A stretch of 44,772 nucleotides of DNA. It comes from Candidatus Omnitrophota bacterium (GTDB taxonomy: Bacteria > Omnitrophota > Gorgyraeia > Duberdicusellales > 4484-171). A model generated the notes under the pieces. The model was not told the origin of the DNA. It saw only the letters and a list, made by a program, of their open reading frames with translations, and did not search any database. Positions 10,776 to 20,027 of the stretch are shown here, piece after piece; the first letter of the stretch is position 1, and each line of letters opens with the position of its first letter. A program made the translations under genes and the position numbers. The DNA is taken from contig PMCS01000018.1 of NCBI GenBank assembly GCA_003154195.1, positions 1-44,772 of the forward strand, read 5' to 3'.

Positions 10776-12305
10776 TTATATTTTATTATCCTGCTTAAAG
10801 CTTTTCAGGAAAAGCTTGATGGCGTCGTCCAGTTTTTTCATTAATTCGCCGCTCAGCTCTTTTTTTGTTTCGATTTCCTGTTCAAGCCCGGCGTGGTTTT
10901 TCTCCATATCTTTGAAGAAATCGGTTTTAAATTTTTTGATTGACGCTACCGGCAGGCTGTCTAAGAAACCCTGAGTCCCGGCGTAAATCATCGCCGTCTG
11001 TTTTGATACCGGAAGAGGGCTATACTGTTCTTGTTTTAATATTTCTACCATTCTTTCGCCGCGGGACAAGAGGTTTTGCGCGTTTTTATCCACTTCGGTT
11101 CCCAGCTGGGTGAACGAGACTAATTCCCGGTATTGCGCCAGGTCAAGACGCAATTTTGATGCCACCTGGCGCATGGCTTTGACCTGGGCTTTGCCTCCGA
11201 CCCGGGATACGGACAACCCTACGTTTATCGCGGGGCGCACGCCGGCATAAAAAAGATCGGTGTCTAAATAAATCTGCCCGTCGGTGATGGAAATCACATT
11301 GGTGGGGATGTAACTGGTGATGTCGCCCGCCTGGGTTTCGATTATCGGTATCGCCGTCAGCGACCCCCCGCCCAAGGCGTCATTTAATTTTGCCGCCCTT
11401 TCCAGTAAACGTGAGTGCAGGTAAAATATATCGCCGGGGTAGGCTTCGCGTCCGGGCGGCCTCCTTAACAGGAGCGATAATTGCCGGTAAGCCTGGGCGT
11501 GTTTTGATAAATCATCGTAAACCACCAGGACATGCCTGCCGGCGTACATTAATTCTTCTCCCATCGCGCAAGCCGCGTAGGGCGCCAGGTACTGTAATGA
11601 CGCCGAGGCGCGGCTGGAAGCGCTGACGATGGTCGTATATTCCATCGCGTTGTATTTCCGGAGAGTCCCGGCGATTTCCACAACATCGGAGGTTTTATGC
11701 CCGATGGCGACATAGATGCAATGTACGCCGGTATTTTTCTGGTTGATGATGGTATCGATTGTGATGGCGGTTTTGCCGGTCTGGCGGTCGGCGATAATCA
11801 ATTCGCGCTGGCCGCGGCCGATGGGGGTCAGGGAATCGATTGCCATAATCCCGGTTTGCAGGGGGTCTTTTACCGGCTGGCGTTGGATGACATTAGGCGC
11901 CGGTGATTCTACCGGCCGGTATTTATCCGTTTGCAGAGGGCCTTTTCCGTCAATCGGTTTACCCAGGGCATCAACTACCCGGCCGGCCAGGGCATCTCCT
12001 ACCGGAACCTGGACGGTTTTTCCGGTTCTCTTTACAATATCGCCTTCTTTTATATCTTTATCCGGATTATCGTCGCCGAAGATCACTATGCCGGCGCTGT
12101 CTTCTTCCAGGTTAAAAACCATACCCAGGGCATTCGAAGAAAATTCCACTAATTCTCCGATCATCGCGTCATCCAGGCCGTAAACTTGCGCGATGGCGTC
12201 CCCAACCTGCATTACGGTTCCCGTGGATTCCGACCGCAGCTGCGTCTGGTATTTTTCCAATTCTTTTTTTATTACCGAAGTGATTTCTTCCCGATGTAAT
12301 GCCAT
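10776..12305 (-). CDS. atpA: F1Fo ATP synthase alpha subunit
   Basis: [46 protein letters not shown]. Confidence 0.97.
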   Translation of the reverse strand: MALHREEITSVIKKELEKYQTQLRSESTGTVMQVGDAIAQVYGLDDAMIGELVEFSSNALGMVFNLEEDSAGIVIFGDDNPDKDIKEGDIVKRTGKTVQVPVGDALAGRVVDALGKPIDGKGPLQTDKYRPVESPAPNVIQRQPVKDPLQTGIMAIDSLTPIGRGQRELIIADRQTGKTAITIDTIINQKNTGVHCIYVAIGHKTSDVVEIAGTLRKYNAMEYTTIVSASSRASASLQYLAPYAACAMGEELMYAGRHVLVVYDDLSKHAQAYRQLSLLLRRPPGREAYPGDIFYLHSRLLERAAKLNDALGGGSLTAIPIIETQAGDITSYIPTNVISITDGQIYLDTDLFYAGVRPAINVGLSVSRVGGKAQVKAMRQVASKLRLDLAQYRELVSFTQLGTEVDKNAQNLLSRGERMVEILKQEQYSPLPVSKQTAMIYAGTQGFLDSLPVASIKKFKTDFFKDMEKNHAGLEQEIETKKELSGELMKKLDDAIKLFLKSFKQDNKI

Positions 12306-12306
12306 A

Positions 12307-12852
12307 TTATACCTTTAGCTCTTCCAGCCGGTTTTTTAGTTCCCGCAGCCTTCCTCTTATCGAACCGTCAATAACCATATTGCCGATTTGCGCCGTTATG
12401 CCGCCGAGGAGATTGCCGTCTAAATGGATATAAAATTTAAATTTTCGGTTAAAATTTTTTTCCAACCCCGCTTCGATTTTTTTTATTAATTCTAAATCAA
12501 GCGCCGAGGTGGTTTTCAGCAATAACGCTTTTTTTTCCTTGTGAATATAATTTATGATGAGAAAGTCGACAATATCGCCGAATCGGGCAATCCGTTCTTT
12601 GGCGATGAGCAACTTTATAAAATTCACGACTTCCCGGGAAATGTTTTTTCCTAACACCCGGCCGATAAAGTCATTTTTTTCGGCATAAGTTATTCTGGGA
12701 TTTTCTAAAATTTTTAAAAATTCAGGGTTGTCGTGGACAACCGCGCCGTTTAACTCCTGGAGGTCGTCAAGCGCTTTTTCCGGGCCGATTGTTTTATCGG
12801 CAAACTCCATGAATGCCTGGGCGTATCTCTTTACAATAATCTCATTGCGCAT
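12307..12852 (-). CDS. atpH: F1Fo ATP synthase delta subunit
   Basis: 181 aa, [10 protein letters not shown]..., C-terminal [29 protein letters not shown]; operon position. Confidence 0.92.
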   Translation of the reverse strand: MRNEIIVKRYAQAFMEFADKTIGPEKALDDLQELNGAVVHDNPEFLKILENPRITYAEKNDFIGRVLGKNISREVVNFIKLLIAKERIARFGDIVDFLIINYIHKEKKALLLKTTSALDLELIKKIEAGLEKNFNRKFKFYIHLDGNLLGGITAQIGNMVIDGSIRGRLRELKNRLEELKV

Positions 12853-12907
12853 AAAATGCTTTAGTCGCTAAATCACCTTGACACTAAGATTATAAATACG
12901 TAATCTC

Positions 12908-12990
12908 ATTTTAAATTGGTCATTGGCCATTAATCGTTTATCATTTTTTAAAAATTTAAAATGAAAAATGGCCAATGACCAATTTAAAAT
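12908..12990. repeat. Long-stem hairpin between atpF and atpH
   Basis: ATTTTAAATTGGTCATTGGCCATT (12908-12931) pairs perfectly over 24 bp with 12967-12990; an inner TCATTTT/AAAATGA stem lies in the loop. Confidence 0.95.
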
Positions 12991-12994
12991 AGTT

Positions 12995-13498
12995 TTATGC
13001 TTTTTCCCCTTCTTCCAACTGCTTTAAAAAATCCTCTACCAGTTTCCTATCGCTTTGGGCGGTAAGTTTTTCCATGATCAGGTTTTCCGTTGCCTTTAAA
13101 GTGAGGTCGACGATATCGTTTTTTAACTGTTGGCGCGCCTGGGAGAGTTCTATCTGGATATCTTCTTTATTTCTTTCCAGAAGCGCCTTAGCCTGGTTGC
13201 GTGCCTCATCTTTTATCTCCCGGGAAAGCTGGTCGGCGCGGGTTTCTGCCTCCTGGATTTTTTGACGCGCTTCCTCTTCGATGCGGGCAAGTTTCCCTTC
13301 GTATTCCTGTTTCAGTTTCTCGAGCTGGGCTTTAGCGCTTTCGATTTTATTGAATTCCGCGGCAATTCTCTCTTTCCTCTGGTCTAAGATGTTTAAGAAT
13401 TTCTTCCAGGCAAAAGCCCTTAAAATAAAAAAAAGGATGAGAAAACTTATAATTTGCGCGATAAGTTCCGGCGCGCTTAAAAGTTTTAATAGTTCCAT
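12995..13498 (-). CDS. atpF: F1Fo ATP synthase b subunit
   Basis: 167 aa, one N-terminal TM segment, long charged coiled coil; between atpE and atpH. Confidence 0.92.
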   Translation of the reverse strand: MELLKLLSAPELIAQIISFLILFFILRAFAWKKFLNILDQRKERIAAEFNKIESAKAQLEKLKQEYEGKLARIEEEARQKIQEAETRADQLSREIKDEARNQAKALLERNKEDIQIELSQARQQLKNDIVDLTLKATENLIMEKLTAQSDRKLVEDFLKQLEEGEKA

Positions 13499-13524
13499 AG
13501 ATTGCCTTTAATAAAACCAAAAGA

Positions 13525-13733
13525 TCTGCCACCAAGACACTAAGGCACAAAGATTATGAATCCATAATTTTATTTTAAATTTTTCGCTGGACATTTAACA
13601 TTTTAAATTTTTGAAAACGATAAATGTACAATGTTTGATGATGATTTTAAAATGAATATTTACCCTACAGTTTTCCTTTGTGTCTTGGTCCCCTGCGGGG
13701 AGGCTCCGCACTGCCTTTGTGGCAAGTTTTAGG
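13525..13733. repeat. Nested word-type hairpin (CCACCAAGACACTAAGGCAC ... GTGTCTTGGT[insert]GCCTTTGTGGC)
   Basis: Outer arms gccaccaagacactaaggcacaaag / ctttgtgtcttggt...gcctttgtggc enclose an AT-rich hairpin of the ATTTTAAAT...CATT family. Confidence 0.75.
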
Positions 13734-13775
13734 TTTTTTAGATTTCATGGTTTAGAACGGCGAAGCCGACACTAA

Positions 13776-14006
13776 CTATATTTTTGCCATAAGCTGGAAG
13801 GAAAGCACGAGCGCGTATATCGTCAGCGCTTCGATCAAGGCGCAGCCGGCAATCATATTAACTAATATTTTCATTGATGCTTCCGGTTGGCGTCCCGTTG
13901 CTTCCATAGCGGCGGAAACCGCTTTTCCTAAACCAATCGCCGAGCCAAACGCCGCTATCGCCAATCCGATAGGGATACAAATGGAAAGCGCTATCTTGTA
14001 GTCCAT
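13776..14006 (-). CDS. atpE: F1Fo ATP synthase c subunit
   Basis: MDYKIALSICIPIGLAIAAFGSAIGLGKAVSAAMEATGRQPEASMKILVNMIAGCALIEALTIYALVLSFQLMAKI; RBS ggagg precedes the corrected start. Confidence 0.96.
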   Translation of the reverse strand: MDYKIALSICIPIGLAIAAFGSAIGLGKAVSAAMEATGRQPEASMKILVNMIAGCALIEALTIYALVLSFQLMAKI

Positions 14007-14045
14007 ATTCCCTCCTTTAAATTTTTTGCTTAGCAAAAAATTTAA

Positions 14046-14801
14046 TTAATGTTCTTCGTGCGGCATTGCCAGGGTAAAGTATATTGTGCTCAAAAGGCAA
14101 AAAACCACCGCCTGGATAACTGAAGATAGAATTGTTAAGAACATGCTGAAAACAGCTAAGGGGATGCCGGCAAAGCCGAAACCCGTAGCAATTGTAAGCA
14201 GCGCGTCTTCCGCCCAGACATTGCTTCTTAAGCGCAGCGCCAGGCTTAACGGCCGTATCACTTCGCTTACCAGATGGATTAAAAATATTAGAAGCGGAAT
14301 AAATACGGTAAAGGCGATGATTCCGCGCGGCCTACCCATCATGTGGTCGATGTAGCCGAGCGGGCCGTTTTCCTTGATTGCCGTATATTGCACGTAAAAG
14401 AAAACGCAAAGCGCCAGGGCGGCGGTCGTCGATAGGCTGGAAGTCGGTGATTTCATAAAAGGGATAAGGCCTAAAAGATTCATTGCCAGGATATATAAAA
14501 ATAACGTACCGATGAAAGGAGTAAACTTTCTTCCCTGGGGGCCGATAATGCCGCAGACAAAATCGTCAAAAAAACCTACGATGAGCTCTACGCCGCTTTG
14601 CAGCCGGCCGGGAACCAGGCTGTGTTTGCGAGAAGCCCGGTAGGCGATAAACGATAGGATAAATCCCACGAGCAAAGAAAAGAAAATATTTTCTAAGATC
14701 GGCGCGTATTCGGGAAACTTCGCTCCGCCAAATCTTTTGCCAAGGATGCTTATGATATTGGGCAGTTCAAAATGGGTTGAAACTGAATGAGTTTCCGGCA
14801 T
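14046..14801 (-). CDS. atpB: F1Fo ATP synthase a subunit
   Basis: 251 aa, SEVIRPLSLALRLRSNVWAEDALL (conserved Arg helix), C-terminal VIQAVVFCLLSTIYFTLAMPHEEH. Confidence 0.93.
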   Translation of the reverse strand: MPETHSVSTHFELPNIISILGKRFGGAKFPEYAPILENIFFSLLVGFILSFIAYRASRKHSLVPGRLQSGVELIVGFFDDFVCGIIGPQGRKFTPFIGTLFLYILAMNLLGLIPFMKSPTSSLSTTAALALCVFFYVQYTAIKENGPLGYIDHMMGRPRGIIAFTVFIPLLIFLIHLVSEVIRPLSLALRLRSNVWAEDALLTIATGFGFAGIPLAVFSMFLTILSSVIQAVVFCLLSTIYFTLAMPHEEH

Positions 14802-14962
14802 ATTTTTTTATATTTTAAAATAAATTAAGTAAATTGGGGCTTGGGGGCATTCACCTCTCGCCCTTCTGCCGTTTCCTCTAATTCCCCAGTTTCCCAATCT
14901 CCAAATCCTGATTCCCTGTTATCCTGATATCCTAAAAGTAAATTCCTATAATTTTTAATTAT

Positions 14963-15199
14963 TCAGCTATCGCTTATTTTACTAATCAACTTGATAGTCC
15001 GCGCGGTTTCAATGCCGCCGGCAATAAATCCCACGGCAATACAAATCATGGAAACAAAACCCGGAGCATTGAATTTTGTTTTTAAATACTCTCCGGCAAA
15101 ATGTCCCGCCATCGGCCCGGTTGCTAAAATTACAGGGATGTACAGGGCAAATCCCCCAACTTTGATCTGTTTATAAATCTCTTTTTTTTTCTCGGTCAT
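14963..15199 (-). CDS. AtpI/AtpZ-like small membrane protein at the head of the ATP synthase operon
   Basis: 78 aa, two TM segments, GPMAGHFAGEYL...FVSMICIAVGFIAGGIETARTIKLI. Confidence 0.7.
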   Translation of the reverse strand: MTEKKKEIYKQIKVGGFALYIPVILATGPMAGHFAGEYLKTKFNAPGFVSMICIAVGFIAGGIETARTIKLISKISDS

Positions 15200-15277
15200 T
15201 CCTGCCGCGTCTTTCTCGTTAATCCAAAAAATGCCTGCTAAAAAATATTTTTAACCAAACAACAAGCAGAATTTTTC

Positions 15278-15353
15278 CCTGCCGACCCGCTTCGACTCGC
15301 ATCCGCCTCGGCAAGCCGAAGGCGAGACGGGTCGAGCGAGGCGAGCAGGCAGG
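15278..15353. repeat. 76-bp multibranched palindromic element, copy 1
   Basis: CCTGCCGACCCGCTTCGACTCGC...GGCAAGCC...GGCGAGACGGGTC...GGCAGG; second copy at 24298-24373 with 5 mismatches. Confidence 0.93.
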
Positions 15354-15357
15354 GCAG

Positions 15358-15409
15358 AGCCGGAAAAACGCGTTACGCCTGCCTACGGCAGGCAGGCGTT
15401 TTTCCGGCT
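15358..15409 (-). repeat. Nested hairpin overlapping the 3' end of hppA
   Basis: AGCCGGAAAAACGC(15358-15371)/GCGTTTTTCCGGCT(15396-15409) encloses GCCTGCC-TAC-GGCAGGC. Confidence 0.9.
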
Positions 15410-17685
15410 AAGCTGAGGCTTCCGCGTTTAGAGTAAATAATCGCGCCGGAAACCAGCAGAAACGAAATAATAATCGTGGCGATTACGCCGGGATCGGTGC
15501 GGCGACAATGGATGATGATCGGTGCCGCCAGAAGCGACACGAGGTTTATCACCTTGATCATCGGGTTAAGCGCCGGGCCGGATGTGTCCTTGAGCGGGTC
15601 GCCCACGGTATCGCCGATAACCGACGATTTATGCGCTTCTGAGCCTTTACCGCCGTAAAGGCCGTCTTCGATTGTTTTTTTGGCGTTATCCCAGGCGCCG
15701 CCGGCCGTGGCCATAAATACCGCTAAAAGCTGCCCGGCAATAATTACACCGGCCAAAAATCCGCCTAAGGCTTCGACGTTTAAGACTAATCCGATCAGTA
15801 TAGGGCTGACTACGGCGATTAAAGCGAGGCTGATTAATTCTTTCTGGGCGGCAATGGTGCAGATGTCGACCGCTTTTTTATAATCCGGTTTGACTTTGCC
15901 TTCCATTAAACCGGGTATACGAAATTGCCGGCGGACTTCATCGACGATCAACCCGGAAGCTTTAGCCACCGCGTCGAGGGTAAGGCTGGAAAATAAACAT
16001 GGTACCGCCGCGCCAAGGAGCATACCGATAAAAACCATTGGTTCAGAAATACGTATTCCCGTGGCTAACAGGCGCAGGTTTTCCAGAATACCCATTTGCG
16101 CCTGGACTTTGGTTACGTCGGTGAGAAACGAGCCGAATAGGGATACTGCGGCGATTACCGCGGAGCCGATTGCTACTCCTTTGGTGATGGCTTTAGTGGT
16201 ATTGCCTACTGCGTCTAAATCGGCCATGATCTGGCGTGCTTCCGGTTCCAGGTGGGCCATTTCCCCGATGCCGTTGGCGTTGTCGGAAATCGGGCCGAAA
16301 GAATCCATGGCGACATTGTTTCCGGTAAGGGTAAGCATACCGATACCGGTCATGGCGACGCCGTAAAGGACAAATACTGTCGGCATACCCCAGTAGATCA
16401 GGACTGCCGTCAGGATTGTTAGGGCAATGACAATAAACTGCCAGGCTGACGATTCGAATCCGATGGATAAGCCTTTTAGAATTAAAGTGGCGGAACCGGT
16501 TTGGGAAGATTTCGCGATTTCCTTGACCGGCGCGTGCTGGGTATGGGTAAAATATTTAGTGATTTCGTCGATGATGATCGCCAGCAGCAGGCCTACTCCC
16601 ACGGATAAAAAAGCTCTCCATTCGTGCATATAAAACATTGCCAGGAAGAAGAACGCCACCAGGGAAATTGCCGCTGAGGCGTAGAAACCAAAATTGATAC
16701 TTTTGAAGGCGTCCCTTGATTGTATATTTTTTTCGTCGCCCTTTTTCTCGCTCCCCTTTACCAGGTAAGTACCGATGATCGAAGAGACGACGCCGATACC
16801 GCGCACCAGAAGCGGGAAAATAAGCCACTTTAATTCGTGGGTTATTGCCATCAACGCCAGTCCCAGAATCAACCCGGAGACGATGGTGACTTCGTATGAT
16901 TCGAAGATATCCGCCGCCATACCGGCGCAATCGCCGACATTATCGCCGACTAAATCAGCGATAACCGCGGCATTACGGGGATCGTCTTCAGGGATATTTT
17001 TTTCGACTTTACCGACTAAATCTGCCCCTACGTCGGCGGCCTTGGTAAAGATACCACCGCCGACGCGCATGAACAACGCCAGGAGCGTGCCGCCGAAACC
17101 AAAACCTAAGAGGACATCCGGCGAGGCAATGCCGAAAATCATAAAAATTAACGTTCCGCCTAAAAGCCCCAGGCCGTCGGTAAGCATACCGGTAATCGTG
17201 CCGGTCCGGTAGGCGATCTTTAAGGCTTCTCCGAAACTTCTTCTTGCGGCGCTGGCCACGCGGACATTACCTTCGACCGCCATGCGCATACCGAATTGGC
17301 CGACGATCAGCGAAAAAAACGCGCCCATCACAAACGCGGCGGCTCGGCCCAGGCCTACTATAAGGCGGACCATATCCGGGGTGAAAGTGCTGAAACGTTT
17401 CAGCGCTTCTTCGCTCGGTGGAATGACATATACCGAAAAAAACAAGACGCCGGTCAAAATAAAAATAAGCGGTAAAATGCTTTTTAATTGCCTTTTCAGG
17501 TAGGCATCCGCTCCCAGGCGTATCGCGTTCCAGACTTCTTGCATCGGGGCGGAACCCTTATCATGGCGCATGATTTGGATTCTCAGCATAAACGCGTAAC
17601 CCAAACCTAAAAAAGCAATAAATAAAACCGACCAGATGGAAACAACCTCGAACGTTGACGCATTAGCCAGACTGGACATTACCAT
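15373..17685 (-). CDS. hppA: Membrane-bound pyrophosphatase (predicted K+-independent, H+-pumping)
   Basis: DVGADLVGKVEKNIPEDDPRNAAVIADLVGDNVGDCAGMAADIFESYE, DAVGNTTKAITKG, VIGDTVGDPLKDTSGPALN. Confidence 0.96.
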   Translation of the reverse strand: MVMSSLANASTFEVVSIWSVLFIAFLGLGYAFMLRIQIMRHDKGSAPMQEVWNAIRLGADAYLKRQLKSILPLIFILTGVLFFSVYVIPPSEEALKRFSTFTPDMVRLIVGLGRAAAFVMGAFFSLIVGQFGMRMAVEGNVRVASAARRSFGEALKIAYRTGTITGMLTDGLGLLGGTLIFMIFGIASPDVLLGFGFGGTLLALFMRVGGGIFTKAADVGADLVGKVEKNIPEDDPRNAAVIADLVGDNVGDCAGMAADIFESYEVTIVSGLILGLALMAITHELKWLIFPLLVRGIGVVSSIIGTYLVKGSEKKGDEKNIQSRDAFKSINFGFYASAAISLVAFFFLAMFYMHEWRAFLSVGVGLLLAIIIDEITKYFTHTQHAPVKEIAKSSQTGSATLILKGLSIGFESSAWQFIVIALTILTAVLIYWGMPTVFVLYGVAMTGIGMLTLTGNNVAMDSFGPISDNANGIGEMAHLEPEARQIMADLDAVGNTTKAITKGVAIGSAVIAAVSLFGSFLTDVTKVQAQMGILENLRLLATGIRISEPMVFIGMLLGAAVPCLFSSLTLDAVAKASGLIVDEVRRQFRIPGLMEGKVKPDYKKAVDICTIAAQKELISLALIAVVSPILIGLVLNVEALGGFLAGVIIAGQLLAVFMATAGGAWDNAKKTIEDGLYGGKGSEAHKSSVIGDTVGDPLKDTSGPALNPMIKVINLVSLLAAPIIIHCRRTDPGVIATIIISFLLVSGAIIYSKRGSLSLAGKTPACRRQA

Positions 17686-17700
17686 AATTCCTCCTTAAAA

Positions 17701-17835
17701 ACTTGGTTAGGGTAAGGGTAACGATGCCGGTATGGGCTATGGCTATGGTTAGGGCTTCAAATTCGTATCAGCCTTTACCCTTGCCTTTACCCAAACTGGC
17801 TTCCTTACCTTAGCCCTAGCCGAGTATTATTACCG
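17701..17835. repeat. Word-type hairpin (GGTTAGGGTAAGGGTAACGATGCC family)
   Basis: Left arm ggttagggtaagggtaacgatgccggtatgggctatgg; right arm gcctttacccttgcctttacccaaactggcttccttaccttagccctagcc. Confidence 0.75.
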
Positions 17836-17855
17836 GTTTTCCGACCTTTATGTTG

Positions 17856-18320
17856 TCACTCTACCTTAGCCGCAGCGATGCTGAGCCGGGTAACGCCGAT
17901 ACCGCTTAACAGGTCCAGGACATTGGCGACTCCCCGGAAAGAACTTTCGTTGTCGGCGTATAACACTACCGAAATGTCGGGATTACTTTTGTATAGGGCC
18001 GACATCCGATTTTTCAATTCTTTGGCGGTCATCGGTTTATTTTCCAGATAGGTGATTCCTTCGCTGGTTATCACAATCGAAACCTGCTTGGGCGCGCCGA
18101 TCGGCTTAGCGGCGGAAGCCCGCGGCAGGTTAAAGCCGGGCTGGGAAAGCGGCGGCGCCATTTTCGCGGCCGCGGCCTTATTCAATCTTACTTTAAATCC
18201 CGCCTGGGAAAGCAACGGCGTGGTGATCATAAAGATTACCAATAAAACCAGGATTACGTCGGTAAACGGCGTAATGTTTATTTCGGCAACCGGTTTTTCG
18301 CGGCGATGGATTTTATTCAT
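17856..18320 (-). CDS. ExbD/TolR-family biopolymer transport protein
   Basis: EINITPFTDVILVLLVIFMITTPLL, single TM; next to the ExbB homologue. Confidence 0.9.
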   Translation of the reverse strand: MNKIHRREKPVAEINITPFTDVILVLLVIFMITTPLLSQAGFKVRLNKAAAAKMAPPLSQPGFNLPRASAAKPIGAPKQVSIVITSEGITYLENKPMTAKELKNRMSALYKSNPDISVVLYADNESSFRGVANVLDLLSGIGVTRLSIAAAKVE

Positions 18321-18953
18321 TTACCTTTTTAACCCATAGAAAATAATATCTTTGATTTCCGAGGCGCAGAGTTCCATGTCGATAACAAAATTATTTATCC
18401 GCTTAACGAAATAGTTGTAGAAAACGACCGCCGGGACAGCTACCGCGAGACCGGCTGCTGTGCAGACTAAGGCTTCGGCGATGCCGTTGAGCACTACATT
18501 TATCCCGCCGGAACCGGCTTCGGAGATATCGTGGAACGCCCTGATAATACCTAAGACCGTGCCGAATAGCCCGATATAAACTGCGGTGCTGGCGATGGTT
18601 CCGGTGATGACGGTGTAGCGTTCTAATTTATTTGTTTCGATGGTGGTTTCTCGTTCCATGGCGCCGGAGACTACGGTTTCTTCGTAGCCGTGTAATCTAA
18701 GGCCGCTGTAAGCGACCCGGCCAAAAGGAGTTTTAGTATTTTTGCTGATTTCCGCTGCCTGTTTTATTCTTCCGTTTTGTATTTCCGCGCTGATGCGCGC
18801 GATAAAGTCCGGCCGTTTCACCCTTGACCGCAGCCAGAAATAGATAATCCGTTCGAAAATAATCGCCAAGGATAGAATCGAACATCCCGCGAGGACGATT
18901 ATGGTAATTCCCCCTGATTTCAGCAATACCGTTAATTCCATTGTGCCCCCCAA
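18321..18953 (-). CDS. ExbB/TolQ/MotA-family proton channel protein
   Basis: GLFGTVLGIIRAFHDISEAGSGGINVVLNGIAEALVCTAAGLAVAVPAVVFYNYF. Confidence 0.92.
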   Translation of the reverse strand: MGGTMELTVLLKSGGITIIVLAGCSILSLAIIFERIIYFWLRSRVKRPDFIARISAEIQNGRIKQAAEISKNTKTPFGRVAYSGLRLHGYEETVVSGAMERETTIETNKLERYTVITGTIASTAVYIGLFGTVLGIIRAFHDISEAGSGGINVVLNGIAEALVCTAAGLAVAVPAVVFYNYFVKRINNFVIDMELCASEIKDIIFYGLKR

Positions 18954-18969
18954 CTTTTGCTTGTTCTGT

Positions 18970-19105
18970 CAAAAACTAACCACAGAGATTCAATCTTTTC
19001 TCTGTCCCGGTACCCGATATAACTTATTAAGGTGCGGGACGCCCCGAACCTTAATCTACATATTTAGGAAACGGGGCTGTGCCCTCCGTGGTTGCCTTTC
19101 TATGT
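18970..19105. repeat. Word-type repeat (CCACAGAGATT ... CTCTGT / CTCCGTGGTTGCC) with an inserted hairpin
   Basis: aaccacagagattcaatcttttctctgt...ccctccgtggttgcc, interrupted by aaggtgcgggacgccccgaacctt-type palindromic DNA. Confidence 0.6.
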
Positions 19106-19144
19106 ATTCGTATTCGCCGAAAACCCTTTGATTCAGCGCTTTTA

Positions 19145-19690
19145 TCACCGGGCAGAAGCCCGGGGATTTCCGGCGCGGGGTAAAGCGCGCCCTATCGCGT
19201 TTGTCACCGATGCCGCCGCCGCGCGGGTTTTTTGCGACAATTGCGCGTAAAAACCCAATGCTTGCGGTTGTATGCCGATGATGATTGTTTCGCAAGCAAT
19301 CGATTTATAAAGGTAATCGTTCATGACCTTTATCGGTATCCGATGGGTAGAGAAAGATGCGCCTGTTTCTTTGTCGATATCGACAATTTTAACCGTGCCC
19401 GGTTTTTGGTGAAAATCCACCGCATCAGTGATGATGATATGCGTCGGCTTGAATTTTTTTATCTCGCCGGTTAGATTTTCCGGCGCGGTACCCCCGAAAA
19501 AAACCTTAACATATTTTAGCTTATTTTTTTTTATGTATGTTTTAAGATCTTGCGCGATAACAATGCCGATTGCATCATCTCCCCTGATCTCTGAGCCAAT
19601 ACCTAATAAGGCAACCCGCTTCGCGTTTCCCAGCCTATTTTTTAGAGTCGTTATCAGTCCGGGCATTGTCCCCTTTGGCATTAAAAACAA
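19145..19690 (-). CDS. HycI-type [NiFe]-hydrogenase maturation protease
   Basis: VALLGIGSEIRGDDAIGIVIAQDL, ITDAVDFHQKPGTVKIVD, THRIPIKVMNDYL, IIGIQPQ. Overlaps the ferredoxin-like subunit; the start may be MPGLITTLKN. Confidence 0.9.
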   Translation of the reverse strand: MFLMPKGTMPGLITTLKNRLGNAKRVALLGIGSEIRGDDAIGIVIAQDLKTYIKKNKLKYVKVFFGGTAPENLTGEIKKFKPTHIIITDAVDFHQKPGTVKIVDIDKETGASFSTHRIPIKVMNDYLYKSIACETIIIGIQPQALGFYAQLSQKTRAAAASVTNAIGRALPRAGNPRASAR

Positions 19691-20027
19691 CTTTTAATTT
19701 TTCCGGGTCTAAGCCGGCCAGTTCAAACTCTTCCGTAGTCTCCAGCGCTTTTTTAAAGCAGGAATCGACGCATTGCGCGCAATAAATACATTTTCCTAAA
19801 TTGATTTCCGCTTCAAATTCTTTATCGCCGATTTTTCTGATTTCGATCGCGCCGGTCGGGCAGTCGCGCATGCACATCTTGCAGCCGACACATTTTTTTG
19901 AGTCAAATTTTAATTTCCCCCGGAAACCTTCGGCGATGCCGGATTTTTGCGCCGGATAGTTTATCGTCGCCGGTTTTTTAAACAAAGATTTTATGAGTTG
20001 TGAAGCTATTTTCCCCGGCCAGCTCAT
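19635..20027 (-). CDS. Ferredoxin-like hydrogenase subunit (NuoI-like, two [4Fe-4S] motifs)
   Basis: CVGCKMCMRDCPTGAI and CIYCAQCVDSCFKKAL; start corrected to MSWPGKIASQL at 20027 with ATGA overlap to the NuoH-like gene. Confidence 0.9.
   Translation of the reverse strand: MSWPGKIASQLIKSLFKKPATINYPAQKSGIAEGFRGKLKFDSKKCVGCKMCMRDCPTGAIEIRKIGDKEFEAEINLGKCIYCAQCVDSCFKKALETTEEFELAGLDPEKLKVVFNAKGDNARTDNDSKK

Noticed and set aside
18970-19105. IS element remnant
   Set aside because: Inverted-repeat-like edges exist, but the interior is only a short palindrome with no coding capacity.
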